Shown one piece after another: positions 34,301 through 43,318 of a DNA stretch of 64,000 nt (position 1 is the stretch's first letter; the number at the start of each line of letters is the position of its first letter). Origin of the DNA: Pseudarthrobacter psychrotolerans (GTDB lineage Bacteria; Actinomycetota; Actinomycetes; Actinomycetales; Micrococcaceae); assembly GCF_009911795.1 (NCBI RefSeq), contig NZ_CP047898.1, positions 3,472,001 through 3,536,000 of the forward strand. Direction: 5' to 3'. Made by a program: the position numbers and the translations under genes. The notes beneath the pieces are model-generated. The model was not told the DNA's origin, made no database searches, and worked only from the letters and a program-made list of their open reading frames with translations.

Positions 34301-35139
34301 CCAGGCACTTGGGCGGGCGACGGCCGGTGGGCCAGGATTTCGGCGAGCTCGGCGAGCCGGTGTGCACGGGCTGACTCGGCGGGTGTGAACGGTTCGCCGG
34401 GACGGGCGAACATGATGGGTCCGTGCCAGGCGGTGGGGATCTTAAGTCGGGTGCCGGCGTCGTGCTTTTCCAGGACCGCCTCTGCGGGGGTGAGGATGCG
34501 GGCGCGAAGCAGTTCGGCGACTGCCAGCGGAAGCTCGTCCGGGGCATCGGCGATCCTGGCCGCCAGGCTCAGCGCTTTCGTCTGGCCGTCCGCCATGGCC
34601 AGGGCGGTGGTGGGCCAGACCCGCGAACCCGAGCCCCCGCCGTCGTGCAGTGCTTCCAGCAGGTGCCGCTCGCTGAGGTTCCCGGGCGCCGAAAGCACAA
34701 ACTCGTCCAGCACGCCGCCGGCAACGGGGTGCACGTGGATGCTGAGGATGTTGGTGTCCAGGCGGGCCAGCGCCCGGGTGATCTTCTGCAGCGAACCCGG
34801 TTGGTCCTGGAGCACCGTGCGCGCCCGCCACAACGCCGGTGCGCTGCCCAGCTTCCTGCGGTGCCGGAGCGCCGGCGCGTGCAGCCAGCCGCGGAGCATC
34901 CGGGCGGCGGAGGGCTCCGCCACCCAAATCACCAGCACGGTGGCCGTGAGCGTGAGGACCAGCACTTTGGCAAGATACGGCAGGTGCGTTTCCACCACGA
35001 GGGCATGGACCAGCAGTTCGATCGGGAGCATGACTGCCACGTTGGCCACGGTCAGGCGGGTCTTGGTGGGTTCCGGCATCAGGCCGCAGACTTCACAGCT
35101 CAAGTCAGCCTCGGCAGGGTTCCTTGCAGTGGGCTTCAT
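34294..35139 (-). CDS. Membrane protein with cytosolic ACT domain
   Basis: A 281-residue protein. Two transmembrane helices (about 33-48 and 57-75) near the N-terminus are followed by a basic stretch and an ACT-type ligand-binding domain (ARTVLQDQPGSLQKITRALARLDTNILSIHVHPVAGGVLDEFVL), then a helical C-terminus I do not recognise (LPLAVAELLRARILTPAEAVLEKHD). ACT domains bind amino acids; with a membrane anchor it may be a sensor. A CEVC motif near residue 15 could bind metal. It is divergent from an FUSC-family gene, so the two may be functionally linked. Confidence 0.75.
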   Translation of the reverse strand: MKPTARNPAEADLSCEVCGLMPEPTKTRLTVANVAVMLPIELLVHALVVETHLPYLAKVLVLTLTATVLVIWVAEPSAARMLRGWLHAPALRHRRKLGSAPALWRARTVLQDQPGSLQKITRALARLDTNILSIHVHPVAGGVLDEFVLSAPGNLSERHLLEALHDGGGSGSRVWPTTALAMADGQTKALSLAARIADAPDELPLAVAELLRARILTPAEAVLEKHDAGTRLKIPTAWHGPIMFARPGEPFTPAESARAHRLAELAEILAHRPSPAQVPGT

Positions 35140-35287
35140 GCCTCAAGGATCACAGGGTGGTGTTTCGGCGGCGTTGCCCTGCCGTTCCGATTGTGGGAAC
35201 AGGCTGCGGCGTAGGATCGATGGGGACGTCAGCGCGGCCGCCCGTCAGAGATGTACCGGTTGTACTGCAGGAAGGCGCCATCAGCAC

Positions 35288-36349
35288 GTGAAGATCCTCG
35301 CTGAGATGTTCAGCATCGCTCCGGCAAACAAGGACCACCAGCCGGCGCTCCGGTGCGCCGTGGGCGTGTTTGTTCCGCTCCTGACCCTGGTGCTGCTGGG
35401 CCGGCTGGACTTGGCGATCTTCGCCTCTTTCGGCGCCTTCACCGGGATCTACGGCCGCGGCGAGCCCCATGGATCCCGCTTCTTACTTCAGCTCCGGGCC
35501 GGCCTGCTGATGCTGCTTGTCATCTTGCTGGCAGTTCTCGCGGCCCGCGCCGGCGCGGCCTGGGGACTGGACGGGGCCGGAGCCACCTGGCTCCTGGTCC
35601 TGGCCACCACGTTGGTGGCGGGCGGTTGTTCGGTGGCCATCTCCTGGCTTCGGCTGCGGCCCGCCGGGTCCCTGTTCCATATCTTCGCCTTCGCAGCCAT
35701 TGCCTCGATCCCCAACCAGCCGCCGCTCCTGGAAGGCATGCTGGTGGCTGTCCTCACCACCGCCTTCTGCCTGCTGATCGGCTTCTCTGCACGGGTGCTG
35801 CCCAGCCACCGCACACCCTGGGTCCGGCCGCGCCCGCTCCGCCGCACTCCGGACGAGCGGCGGGCGGCCTGGCTGGAAGGCCTGGGCTATTTTGTGGCAG
35901 CCGGGCTGGCCGGTTCGCTGGCGACCCTGGTGGGGCAACGCCTGGGCTTTGGCCACAACTACTGGGCCATGGTGGCGGCGGTGGTGCCGCTGGTGGGGCA
36001 CACCACTGTGCACCGCGTCCGCCGCGGCGTGCAGAGGATCATCGGCACAGTTCTGGGGCTGGCTGTGCTGGCCGGGATCCTGCTGCTGGGCCTGGCACCG
36101 TGGCAGACGGTGCTGGTGATCGCGCTGTGCCAGTTCGGCGCCGAGTTGTTCATCGCCCGCCAGTACGTGCTGGCGCAGCTCTTCGTCACGCCGCTGGCCT
36201 TGATCTCCACGCTGCTCGTGGTGCCGGCGTCGCCCACCATTCTGCTCCGGGACCGGATCGCCGAGACGGTGATCGGCGCCGCCGTCGGCATTGCCGTGGT
36301 GCTGGCACCTGTCCTCTGGCGGCGGGTGCTGCGGCCGCGCCTGGTGTAA
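35288..36349 (+). CDS. FUSC-family membrane protein
   Basis: A 353-residue integral membrane protein with two blocks of five to six hydrophobic helices separated by a cytoplasmic loop rich in Arg/Pro (VRPRPLRRTPDERRAA). The second block has the FUSC/aromatic-acid-exporter feature (NYWAMVAAVVPLVGHTTVHRVRRGVQRIIGTVLG). Such proteins are thought to export aromatic acids or similar compounds. The start is taken as GTG 35288; an in-frame ATG at 35306 is possible. The frame extending further upstream overlaps the ACT gene and is a shadow. Confidence 0.85.
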   Translation: MKILAEMFSIAPANKDHQPALRCAVGVFVPLLTLVLLGRLDLAIFASFGAFTGIYGRGEPHGSRFLLQLRAGLLMLLVILLAVLAARAGAAWGLDGAGATWLLVLATTLVAGGCSVAISWLRLRPAGSLFHIFAFAAIASIPNQPPLLEGMLVAVLTTAFCLLIGFSARVLPSHRTPWVRPRPLRRTPDERRAAWLEGLGYFVAAGLAGSLATLVGQRLGFGHNYWAMVAAVVPLVGHTTVHRVRRGVQRIIGTVLGLAVLAGILLLGLAPWQTVLVIALCQFGAELFIARQYVLAQLFVTPLALISTLLVVPASPTILLRDRIAETVIGAAVGIAVVLAPVLWRRVLRPRLV

Positions 36350-36433
36350 TTTGCGCCGGATGCAACCTGCGCCCGGTGTAAACGGCGACAAAATTTGGCC
36401 CCTCGAAGGCTCAAAGGATGGAGCGGCGGGGCG

Positions 36434-37060
36434 TCAGGAACCCAGCCGGCCGCCGGACTCCTCGAGGTAGCAGGAGCCGCACAGGGATTCGTACCAGACG
36501 TCCTGGCCGTCGATGGCCACCTGGTCGCCGTCGAACACAACTTTGTTGCCAACGCGCCGGGTGTTGAAGATGGCCTTGCGCCCGCACCGGCAGATGGTCT
36601 TGAGCTCTTCCAGCGTGTGGGCGACCTCCAGGAGCCGGCGTGATCCCGGGAACGCGTGGGTCAGGAAGTCCGTCCTGATGCCGTAGGCGAGTACCGGGAC
36701 GTTGTCCAGGACGGCGATGCGGAACAGGTCATCCACCTGGTCCGGGGTCAGGAACTGTGCCTCGTCCACTAGAAAGCAGGCCACCGGCTTCTGGTCCACG
36801 TGCTCCAGCAGGGCATCCGGGTCATCGCCGGCAGCATGGGCGGCGAAGAGCTCACGCACCGGGGTGGTGGCAGAGAGAAGAAAGTCCACGGACCGTGTCA
36901 TGCCCAGCCGGGACACAATGTCGGTATCGCCTTTGGTGTCCACGCCGGGCTTGGCCAGCAGGACACGCTGGCCCCGCTCCTCGTAATTGAAGGCGGCCTG
37001 CAGGAGCCCGGTGGACTTTCCTGAGTTCATGGCGCCGTAGCGGAAGTAGAGCTTGGCCAA
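36434..37060 (-). CDS. tdk: Thymidine kinase
   Basis: A 208-residue type II thymidine kinase. Walker A is GAMNSGKST near the N-terminus, with the DEAQFL catalytic-base motif and a zinc site made of CRCG and CGSC near the C-terminus. The start is TTG 37060 with AAAGGAC a few bases upstream, giving the usual N-terminus (AKLYFRYGAMNSGKST); the longer frame to 37123 is not supported. It phosphorylates thymidine for salvage. Confidence 0.92.
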   Translation of the reverse strand: MAKLYFRYGAMNSGKSTGLLQAAFNYEERGQRVLLAKPGVDTKGDTDIVSRLGMTRSVDFLLSATTPVRELFAAHAAGDDPDALLEHVDQKPVACFLVDEAQFLTPDQVDDLFRIAVLDNVPVLAYGIRTDFLTHAFPGSRRLLEVAHTLEELKTICRCGRKAIFNTRRVGNKVVFDGDQVAIDGQDVWYESLCGSCYLEESGGRLGS

Positions 37061-37185
37061 GAGGGTCCTTTCAATGGGTCCGGCTATCGATCCTATGCCG
37101 TACGCCCCTGGGATCCATGGCACGCGGCTGCCGCCCGTCCCGCGGACGTTGCCCCGCCGCCGTCGGACCTTGTTCCGCGGGCCGG

Positions 37186-39003
37186 TTAGCGCACGGTAGC
37201 CGCAGGCTCCTTGTTGCCCGCGACGTTGCCTGAAAAATCAGCCAACGAGGAACCCGAAACCGGTGTGGCCGGGATCCCGCGGGGGCGCTTCCGCGTGGTG
37301 CGGCGCCCGCTCGTTCGGCCGTAGACCAAGTACATGGTCAATCCGGTGATGACCATCAACAGCACTGTGTACACGAACGTGTTGGCCACGCCGGCCACGC
37401 CCTCGGCGCCGTCGGTGTTGGCCTTAATGACCAGTCCCAGCGGCTGGAACAGGGGGTGGGCCAAGAAGATCGCCGTGTCGTAGTCGTCCAGCATGCCGTT
37501 GAAGTTCAGGGCCGTAATGGCGGCGGCGGCCGGGAACACCAGGGGCAGCAGGATGCGGCGGAACACGTAGAGGGTCTTGGCGCCCATGATGGCCGCCGCT
37601 TCCTCCAGCGATGAGTTCACCGAGGCGAAGGATGCCTTGAGCATGCGGAGGGTGAACGGGATCTTGACGGTCACGAACGCGATCAGCAGGATCACGGTGG
37701 TGCCGGTGAGTACCGCCCCGCCCACCAGCGGATTGGGGTGGTCGTAGCTGATGATCAGGCCCAGTGCGAGGAGCGCGGACGGCAAGATCCACGGGATGTG
37801 GAGCAGATACTCGAACACCGTGGTGACCAAGTTCTTGTACTTCTGCAGCAGCCGGGCCACAAACAGGAGCCCGCCCACCGCGATGATGGCGGCGAGGGCG
37901 CTGTAAACGACGCTGATGATGAACGGCCGGAGCCCCGACGGCTGGGCCAGGACCCGCGCGTAGTTGTCCAGGGTGAGGCTGCCGAGCGAGATCTGCCCGG
38001 TTTGGATGGCGGCGCCGTCGGCAAACGAGTACACCACGATCAGCACCACCGGCAGCGTGTACACAGCGAACAGCAGATAGGCGATGCCGTGGACCACAGC
38101 ATTGGTCACCGGGTTAGTGATCCGCTGCTTCTGCAGGGCCGAGGAAACTTTGGAGACCGAGAAGTACGTGCCGCCCTTTTCCAGCCGGGACATTACCGCG
38201 AGCATCAGGATCGTGGCCACACCAAGAATGACGGCAAGGAGGGCTGCCAGGTCCCGGGACGTGGGACTGTTGGTGAAGGTCAGGATCATGGGAGTGATGG
38301 TCTGGAAATCCCTTCCACCCAGCACCTGGGGGGCACTGAGGGCACCCAGGCCAGTGAGGAAGGACAGGATGGTGACGGCGAACAGCGTGGGCTTGAGCAT
38401 GGGCAGGACAACGCGGCGCAGGATCGTCCAGTCGGAGGCGCCGAGGTTCTTGGCGGCCTCGATGGTCTGGTAATCCACGCCTTTAAGCGCGTTGGCCACG
38501 AAGAGCATGTGGTTGGTAGTGGTGGCAAAGGTCATCACCACCAGTACGGCAAAGAAGCCGGAGAACCACGCCGGATCCATGGTGGGAAAGACCTTCACCA
38601 GCAGGGACGTGACGATGCCTTTGTCCCCGTAAATGAACTTGTAGCCTGCGGCCAGCACGATTCCGCCGTAGATGAACGTGGAGGCGTAGCCCAGGAACAG
38701 AATTCGAGATCCGCGGATCCTGAAGTACTGCGTGACCAGCACAATGAAAATCCCCACCACGTTGACCGTGACGGACAAGGCCAGGGCCAGTAGGAAGCTG
38801 TTGCCCAGGGACTTCATGGCCCGCTGCGAGGAGAACAACTTTTCGGCGGCGCGGCCGGAGAAACTGCCGTCCGGAAAGAAGGTGGCGATCAGGACATTCA
38901 GGTTGGGCCACACCAGGAATGCGGCGATGAACCAGGTGAGGACCACCCCCACTGTCAGGACGAACGGGGAGCGGAACATGCTCTTGGCGGACGGAGCGCT
39001 CAT
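37186..39003 (-). CDS. ABC transporter permease, two fused permease domains
   Basis: A 605-residue protein with twelve or so transmembrane helices and two binding-protein-dependent permease domains. The EAA loops are AAKNLGASDWTILRRVVLPMLKP in the first half and AAAIMGAKTLYVFRRILLPLVFP in the second. Fused permeases of this form occur in Fe(III)- and phosphonate-type importers (FbpB-like). The stop of the upstream ATPase overlaps its ATG start (4 bases). The C-terminus after about residue 560 is a basic, non-conserved tail. Confidence 0.9.
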   Translation of the reverse strand: MSAPSAKSMFRSPFVLTVGVVLTWFIAAFLVWPNLNVLIATFFPDGSFSGRAAEKLFSSQRAMKSLGNSFLLALALSVTVNVVGIFIVLVTQYFRIRGSRILFLGYASTFIYGGIVLAAGYKFIYGDKGIVTSLLVKVFPTMDPAWFSGFFAVLVVMTFATTTNHMLFVANALKGVDYQTIEAAKNLGASDWTILRRVVLPMLKPTLFAVTILSFLTGLGALSAPQVLGGRDFQTITPMILTFTNSPTSRDLAALLAVILGVATILMLAVMSRLEKGGTYFSVSKVSSALQKQRITNPVTNAVVHGIAYLLFAVYTLPVVLIVVYSFADGAAIQTGQISLGSLTLDNYARVLAQPSGLRPFIISVVYSALAAIIAVGGLLFVARLLQKYKNLVTTVFEYLLHIPWILPSALLALGLIISYDHPNPLVGGAVLTGTTVILLIAFVTVKIPFTLRMLKASFASVNSSLEEAAAIMGAKTLYVFRRILLPLVFPAAAAITALNFNGMLDDYDTAIFLAHPLFQPLGLVIKANTDGAEGVAGVANTFVYTVLLMVITGLTMYLVYGRTSGRRTTRKRPRGIPATPVSGSSLADFSGNVAGNKEPAATVR

Positions 39004-40067
39004 GGCAGGGACACTGCCTGGTCCTGCCTGTCGAGTGCCTTGCCGCTGTCCGGGTGGTACTGCAGGATGTGCCCGGGCTGGACGTAAAGCGTGGTCGCGG
39101 CGCCGGCCACCGGGTGCACGCCGCCGTCCTCCTTGACCAGCAGCCGGATCTCCGCGCCGTGGCTGCGCACAACATAGCGGCTGTGGAGGCCGTGGTAGGT
39201 GCGTGACACCACTGTCCCGGAAAGGCCGACGGCGGTGCCTCCGTCCGCTGGCGGGACCAAGGACGCCTTTTCCACACGGAGGTAGGAGTTCGCTGCGAGG
39301 CTGAGCCCGGCGCCGGAGTTCCGGTTCACTTCGGCCATGAACTCGGGAGTGAGGGCGGAACTGTCGCCGATGAAGTTGCAGACAAATTCCGTGGCTGCCT
39401 GATCGTAGATGCTCTGGGGTGTTCCCACCTGCTCCACCACGCCCTTGTTGAAGACGGCCACGCGGTCGCTCATGGCCAGGGCCTCATCCTGGTCGTGCGT
39501 TACATAGACCGTGGTGATCCCGAACTCGGTTTGCAGGTCCTTGAGCTGCTGGCGCAACTGGTGCCTGAGTTTCGCGTCGAGATTGGACAGCGGTTCGTCC
39601 AGAAGCAGGATCTTGGGCTTGAGTACCAGGGCGCGGGCAACTGCCACGCGTTGCTGCTGGCCGCCCGAAAGCTCCGCGACGTTCTTGTGCAGCTGTTCAT
39701 CGCTCAGGTCCACGCGGTGCGCGATATCGCGCACCAGGCGGTCGCTTTCGGCTGATTTCTCCTTCCGGACTCGGAGGCCGAACGCGATGTTTTCCCACAC
39801 GCTCATGCTGGGGAACAGCGCATAGTTCTGGAACACCATACCCACCTGGCGTTTGTCGCTGGGGAGCTTCGTGACGTTCTTCCCGTCCACCTGCACGGTT
39901 CCCCTGGAGGGCGCAATGAACCCGGCCAGCGTACGCAGCGCCGTCGTTTTTCCGCAGCCGGATGGACCCAGCAGGGTGAAGAATTCCCCTGGCCTGACAT
40001 GGAGGTCAAGGTTGGGGATGGCAGTGAAATCACCGAACGTGACTTCGATGTTGTCCAAGCGGATCAT
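39000..40067 (-). CDS. ABC transporter ATP-binding protein (FbpC/PotA type)
   Basis: A 355-residue ATPase with Walker A GPSGCGKTT, Q-loop FQNYALFPSMSV, signature LSGGQQQRVAVARAL, Walker B ILLLDEPLSNLDA and the switch His in THDQDEALAMSDR. A C-terminal TOBE-like regulatory domain follows. ATG 40067 (MIRLDNIEVTFG) is chosen because the extra N-terminal residues of the longer frame are not conserved. It lies between the binding protein and the fused permease, completing one importer. Confidence 0.93.
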   Translation of the reverse strand: MIRLDNIEVTFGDFTAIPNLDLHVRPGEFFTLLGPSGCGKTTALRTLAGFIAPSRGTVQVDGKNVTKLPSDKRQVGMVFQNYALFPSMSVWENIAFGLRVRKEKSAESDRLVRDIAHRVDLSDEQLHKNVAELSGGQQQRVAVARALVLKPKILLLDEPLSNLDAKLRHQLRQQLKDLQTEFGITTVYVTHDQDEALAMSDRVAVFNKGVVEQVGTPQSIYDQAATEFVCNFIGDSSALTPEFMAEVNRNSGAGLSLAANSYLRVEKASLVPPADGGTAVGLSGTVVSRTYHGLHSRYVVRSHGAEIRLLVKEDGGVHPVAGAATTLYVQPGHILQYHPDSGKALDRQDQAVSLP

Positions 40068-40108
40068 GGCAAGACCTGTCTGAGTGGGACTGGGCGGGCA
40101 GGGACGAT

Positions 40109-41185
40109 TTACTGCATGTACTCCAGCTCGATTTTCTCCACCCACGAACCCATGTTTTCCTGGACGAATTCCCAGTCAATGTCCTGCTGCTTGAGGTCGG
40201 AGAAGAAGTCCACCACGTCAGGGTTCGCCTGCGCAGCGGCACTCTTGTTCACAGGCATCGAATTGAACTGCTTGGCCCAGGCGCCCTGCACGTCCGCGCT
40301 GCCGAACCAGTCGATGAACTTCTGTGCTTCTTGCTTCTTGTCTGTCCCCTTGACGAGGGCCACCTGCTCTACAGCAAGGGGAACGCCGACCGACGGTTTG
40401 ACGGTCTCCACGTTGACCTTGAAGGTCTTCTCACGTTCGGCGACGATGGACGACGGCATCTGGCCCATATCCGTCTCGCCGCTGGCGATGCGGGCAAACA
40501 GGTCCGTCTTGGGCACGGCCGGGCTGCCGTGCTGGAAGTACTGCTCCGCCTGCTTCCAGCCTTCATCGGAGATACCGAGGTCGCCGGAGTCGTCCTTGTA
40601 GCGGGTGAGGATACCGGCGAAAACCAGCTGCGCCGTGGCTGTACCCATGCCCGTGACCCGTTCGTAGCGGTCCTTGAATTCATCCTTGGTCCAGAGGTCC
40701 GTCCAGTCTTTGGGCGCGGCGTCGGCGGCGACCTTGTCCGAGTTGTAGCCCAGGAGGATGGCCTGCTTTACCAGCGGCCAATAGGCTTCGCCGTCACCGA
40801 GTGCCTGGTCAACTTCGCCTGCCCAGGCCGGTTTGTAGGCCTCAAGGGCGTCCGCGGCCTTGATCTGTGCGAAGTACATGTTGTTCAGTCCAAACGCCAC
40901 ATCAGCAATCGGGTTGTTCTTTTCGGCGATCAGCTTGTTGGTGGCGTCTGCTCCGCCGGCGCCTACAACTTCGACCTTGTAGCCCGCTTTCGCGGCCTCA
41001 GCGGTCAGCCACTCCCCCCGGCCTTCGCCATTGGAATTGGTGTAGATCACGAGGGTTTCGCCGGAACCTCCCGCTGGTGCGGAGGAGGAATCACCGGAGG
41101 CCGCGGGGGTGGGTGTTCCTCCGCCGCAACCGGCAAGCAGGGTGATGGCGAGGACGGCGGCGGCCAGGGTTTGGACTTTACGCAC
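40109..41185 (-). CDS. ABC transporter substrate-binding lipoprotein
   Basis: A 358-residue periplasmic-type binding protein anchored as a lipoprotein: signal peptide with lipobox LLAGC (Cys20), a Gly/Ser/Pro linker, and a bilobed type II fold (VIYTNSNGEGRGEWL, FGLNNMYFAQIKAADALE, FIDWFGSADVQGAWAKQFNSMPVN). The family includes Fe(III)- and 2-aminoethylphosphonate-binding proteins; which ligand applies here cannot be told. The start is GTG 41185. It heads the operon with the ATPase and fused permease downstream. Confidence 0.9.
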   Translation of the reverse strand: MRKVQTLAAAVLAITLLAGCGGGTPTPAASGDSSSAPAGGSGETLVIYTNSNGEGRGEWLTAEAAKAGYKVEVVGAGGADATNKLIAEKNNPIADVAFGLNNMYFAQIKAADALEAYKPAWAGEVDQALGDGEAYWPLVKQAILLGYNSDKVAADAAPKDWTDLWTKDEFKDRYERVTGMGTATAQLVFAGILTRYKDDSGDLGISDEGWKQAEQYFQHGSPAVPKTDLFARIASGETDMGQMPSSIVAEREKTFKVNVETVKPSVGVPLAVEQVALVKGTDKKQEAQKFIDWFGSADVQGAWAKQFNSMPVNKSAAAQANPDVVDFFSDLKQQDIDWEFVQENMGSWVEKIELEYMQ

Positions 41186-41409
41186 GATCAGGACTCATTT
41201 CTTCACTGGAACGAACCGGAGCATATTCCGGCAACTCTATAACCGGACCGGTCAGGTAAGGGCTTTAAATGCTATCGATTTGATAAACAGCCCGGCTGAC
41301 TAGTCTTGTCCGGTCAAGGGAACATCCAGCGCACGGTTCATTAACTGGCCGTGAACGTTGAGGGACCTGCTCCTGACGTGTCAGTGACGGATGGCCGACA
41401 CGTCCCGCC

Positions 41410-41844
41410 TCAGTCCTGAACGAGGGTTTCGGTCAGGTGATGGGTGGGAATCCGGTCCCGCTCATACGTGATTTCGGTGTAGCCGTGCGGCTCGGGTTTG
41501 CCGGCCGGGCTGAGGTTCACAAAGACGATCTCTTCGATGGTGAGGATGCTTTGGCGGGTGATCATGTTGCGGACTTCGGCGCGCATGGTCAGTGACGTCC
41601 GGCCGAAGCGCGTTGCCGTAAGGCCCATTTCCACCAGGTCTCCCTGCACTGCGGAGCTCACGAAGTTGATCTCCGAGATGTACTTCGTGACCGCTCGGCC
41701 GTTGCCAAGCTGGAGGATGGCGTAGATCGCGGCTTCCTCATCGATCCATTTCAGCAGGCTTCCGCCGAAGAGGGTCCCGTTGGCATTCAGGTCCTCCGGC
41801 CGGATCCATTTGCGGGTGCGGAAAGTGATGTCAGTGGATTCCAT
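41410..41844 (-). CDS. Acyl-CoA thioesterase (hotdog fold)
   Basis: A 144-residue hotdog-fold thioesterase of the YciA/cytosolic acyl-CoA hydrolase group: RPEDLNANGTLFGGSLLKWIDEEAA carries the conserved Asn/Gly/Asp-bearing helix start. It probably hydrolyses short or medium acyl-CoAs in the cytosol. No strong ribosome site precedes ATG 41844, so the transcript could be leaderless. Confidence 0.85.
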   Translation of the reverse strand: MESTDITFRTRKWIRPEDLNANGTLFGGSLLKWIDEEAAIYAILQLGNGRAVTKYISEINFVSSAVQGDLVEMGLTATRFGRTSLTMRAEVRNMITRQSILTIEEIVFVNLSPAGKPEPHGYTEITYERDRIPTHHLTETLVQD

Positions 41845-41921
41845 ATGGCGAGGTTAGCGTGCCGCGGCGCACGTTACGTCGTTGCTTGTTGTTGTGTAAC
41901 GGACCGCCGCCCGGATTTGGC

Positions 41922-42425
41922 TCAGGCCATCGCAGTGTGGGCGGCGCTATGCGAGTCAATCGACTTGGCGTAGCAGTACGAATGCTCCACGCCGACGTAA
42001 GCGCCAAAGTTGGGGACGGATTCGAAGCCGGAGTTCTGGTAGAAGTTCCGGCCGTCCGGCTGCGCCGAGCCTGCTTCGGCTTTTATACGCGTGATCCCCT
42101 GCTTGTGCGCCTCGGCTTCGAGGGCAGCCAGGATGGAGCTGGCCACGCCCGATCCCCGTGTATACGGGAGCACGTATAGCCGCTTGATTTCGGCCGTGGC
42201 GCTGTCCAGGAGCCTGAGTCCGCCGCAGCCCACGGGCTGTCCCGAGCCTTTGTCGTACGCCACCAGGAACACGGCACAGTCAGCGCCCGACGGCGGGGTC
42301 CCCCGTTCGTGGTCAGGCGTGCCAAAGCGGGCGTCCAGTTCGGCCTGCTGGGCCCTGCGCAGATCGGCGCCCACGGGGTTGGACCACGTGACGGACCTGA
42401 TGTTGAGCCGCGGATTGGTCTGCAT
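41922..42425 (-). CDS. GNAT-family N-acetyltransferase
   Basis: A 167-residue acetyltransferase with the GNAT acetyl-CoA site in LYVLPYTRGSGVASSILAALEAEAHKQG (Q/R-x-x-G-x-G/A variant) and the later beta-bulge region FYQNSGFESV. ATG 42425 has GAGGC six bases upstream. The acceptor substrate is unknown. Confidence 0.88.
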   Translation of the reverse strand: MQTNPRLNIRSVTWSNPVGADLRRAQQAELDARFGTPDHERGTPPSGADCAVFLVAYDKGSGQPVGCGGLRLLDSATAEIKRLYVLPYTRGSGVASSILAALEAEAHKQGITRIKAEAGSAQPDGRNFYQNSGFESVPNFGAYVGVEHSYCYAKSIDSHSAAHTAMA

Positions 42426-42522
42426 GACTGCCTCGTTTCGCCGAAGGGTGATGCAGATTAAGCGTACGGGCGTGCGGTTAACGCCGTGTTACCGGTGCGT
42501 AAGGGAACGAAGAACTTGCCTG

Positions 42523-43193
42523 TTACCCCCGGGCGCCGGTGGGGTCCTCGGCGGTCGGATCTGCAAGAGCGAGGCCGCCCACCGGGCTCCCGTCCCAATG
42601 GATCAACTTCCAGCCGGCGCCGGGGTCCCCTTCCAAGGCCACGATGCCGGTGTTGGACAGGACATGCCGGGCCGCGAACTCATGGTCGGCGCCGGCGGCG
42701 CGGAGCCCTGTCCAGGTGCGGATGGCGGCGCCATGACTCACCACGGCCGCGACGGCGGAGTTCCCGTTGCTCGCCGCGCGCTCGGCAATCCGGGTGATGG
42801 CGGCGTCGAACCGCTCAAAAAATTCGTGGCCGTCCGTGCCCGCCGGCATCCGGCGGTCCAGGTCACCGGCTGCCCACGCGAACACCGTGCCCATGTAGCG
42901 CATGTGCGACTCATGATCGGTCAGTTTCTCCAGTGCCCCTGCTTCGATTTCGTGCAGACCGTCCAGGACTTCAACGTCAAGCCCGTGGAGCCGTGACAGC
43001 GGGGCGGCCGTGATCTGGGTCCGCAGAAGCGTCGATGCGTACAGTGCCCCTATCTGCTCGTTCGCCAGGGACCGCGCCATGGCCTCGGCCTGGCGTTCGC
43101 CCAGCTCGGTCAGCCCGGGCCCTGGGTGGGCAGTGTCCAGCTGGCCGAGTACGTTGCCGGGGTCTGTCCGTGGCGGATGAGCAGCAGCTTCAT
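42523..43193 (-). pseudogene. Histidine phosphatase family protein, frameshifted near N-terminus
   Basis: The N-terminal catalytic motif LLLIRHGQTPA is encoded from ATG 43193 (TGGAG upstream), but the frame is lost at about 43153-43158. The rest continues in another frame: NVLGQLDTAHPGPGLTELGERQAEAMARSL, the second catalytic region VSHGAAIRTW and the C-terminus. Adding one base between the codons for Pro-Ala and Asn restores 223 residues of a typical phosphoglycerate-mutase-like phosphatase. The break may be a sequence error. Confidence 0.85.
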
Positions 43194-43285
43194 GACTCCA
43201 GTTTCGCATCCGGCGGCGCGATCCGGCATCTGCGTGCCGGGCCGACGTCGAACAGGGCGCGGCACCGCCGTCGTGCGTTTATGGT

Positions 43286-43312
43286 CGGTGGTTGCTGCAC
43301 GCTCAACCACCG
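43286..43312. terminator. Hairpin after purB
   Basis: A perfect 9-base stem (CGGTGGTTG and CAACCACCG) with a nine-base loop lies just downstream of the purB stop on the minus strand. There is no clear U run, so it could instead be one of the GGTGGTTGAGC-type intergenic repeats. Confidence 0.5.
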
Positions 43313-43318
43313 AGCTGC

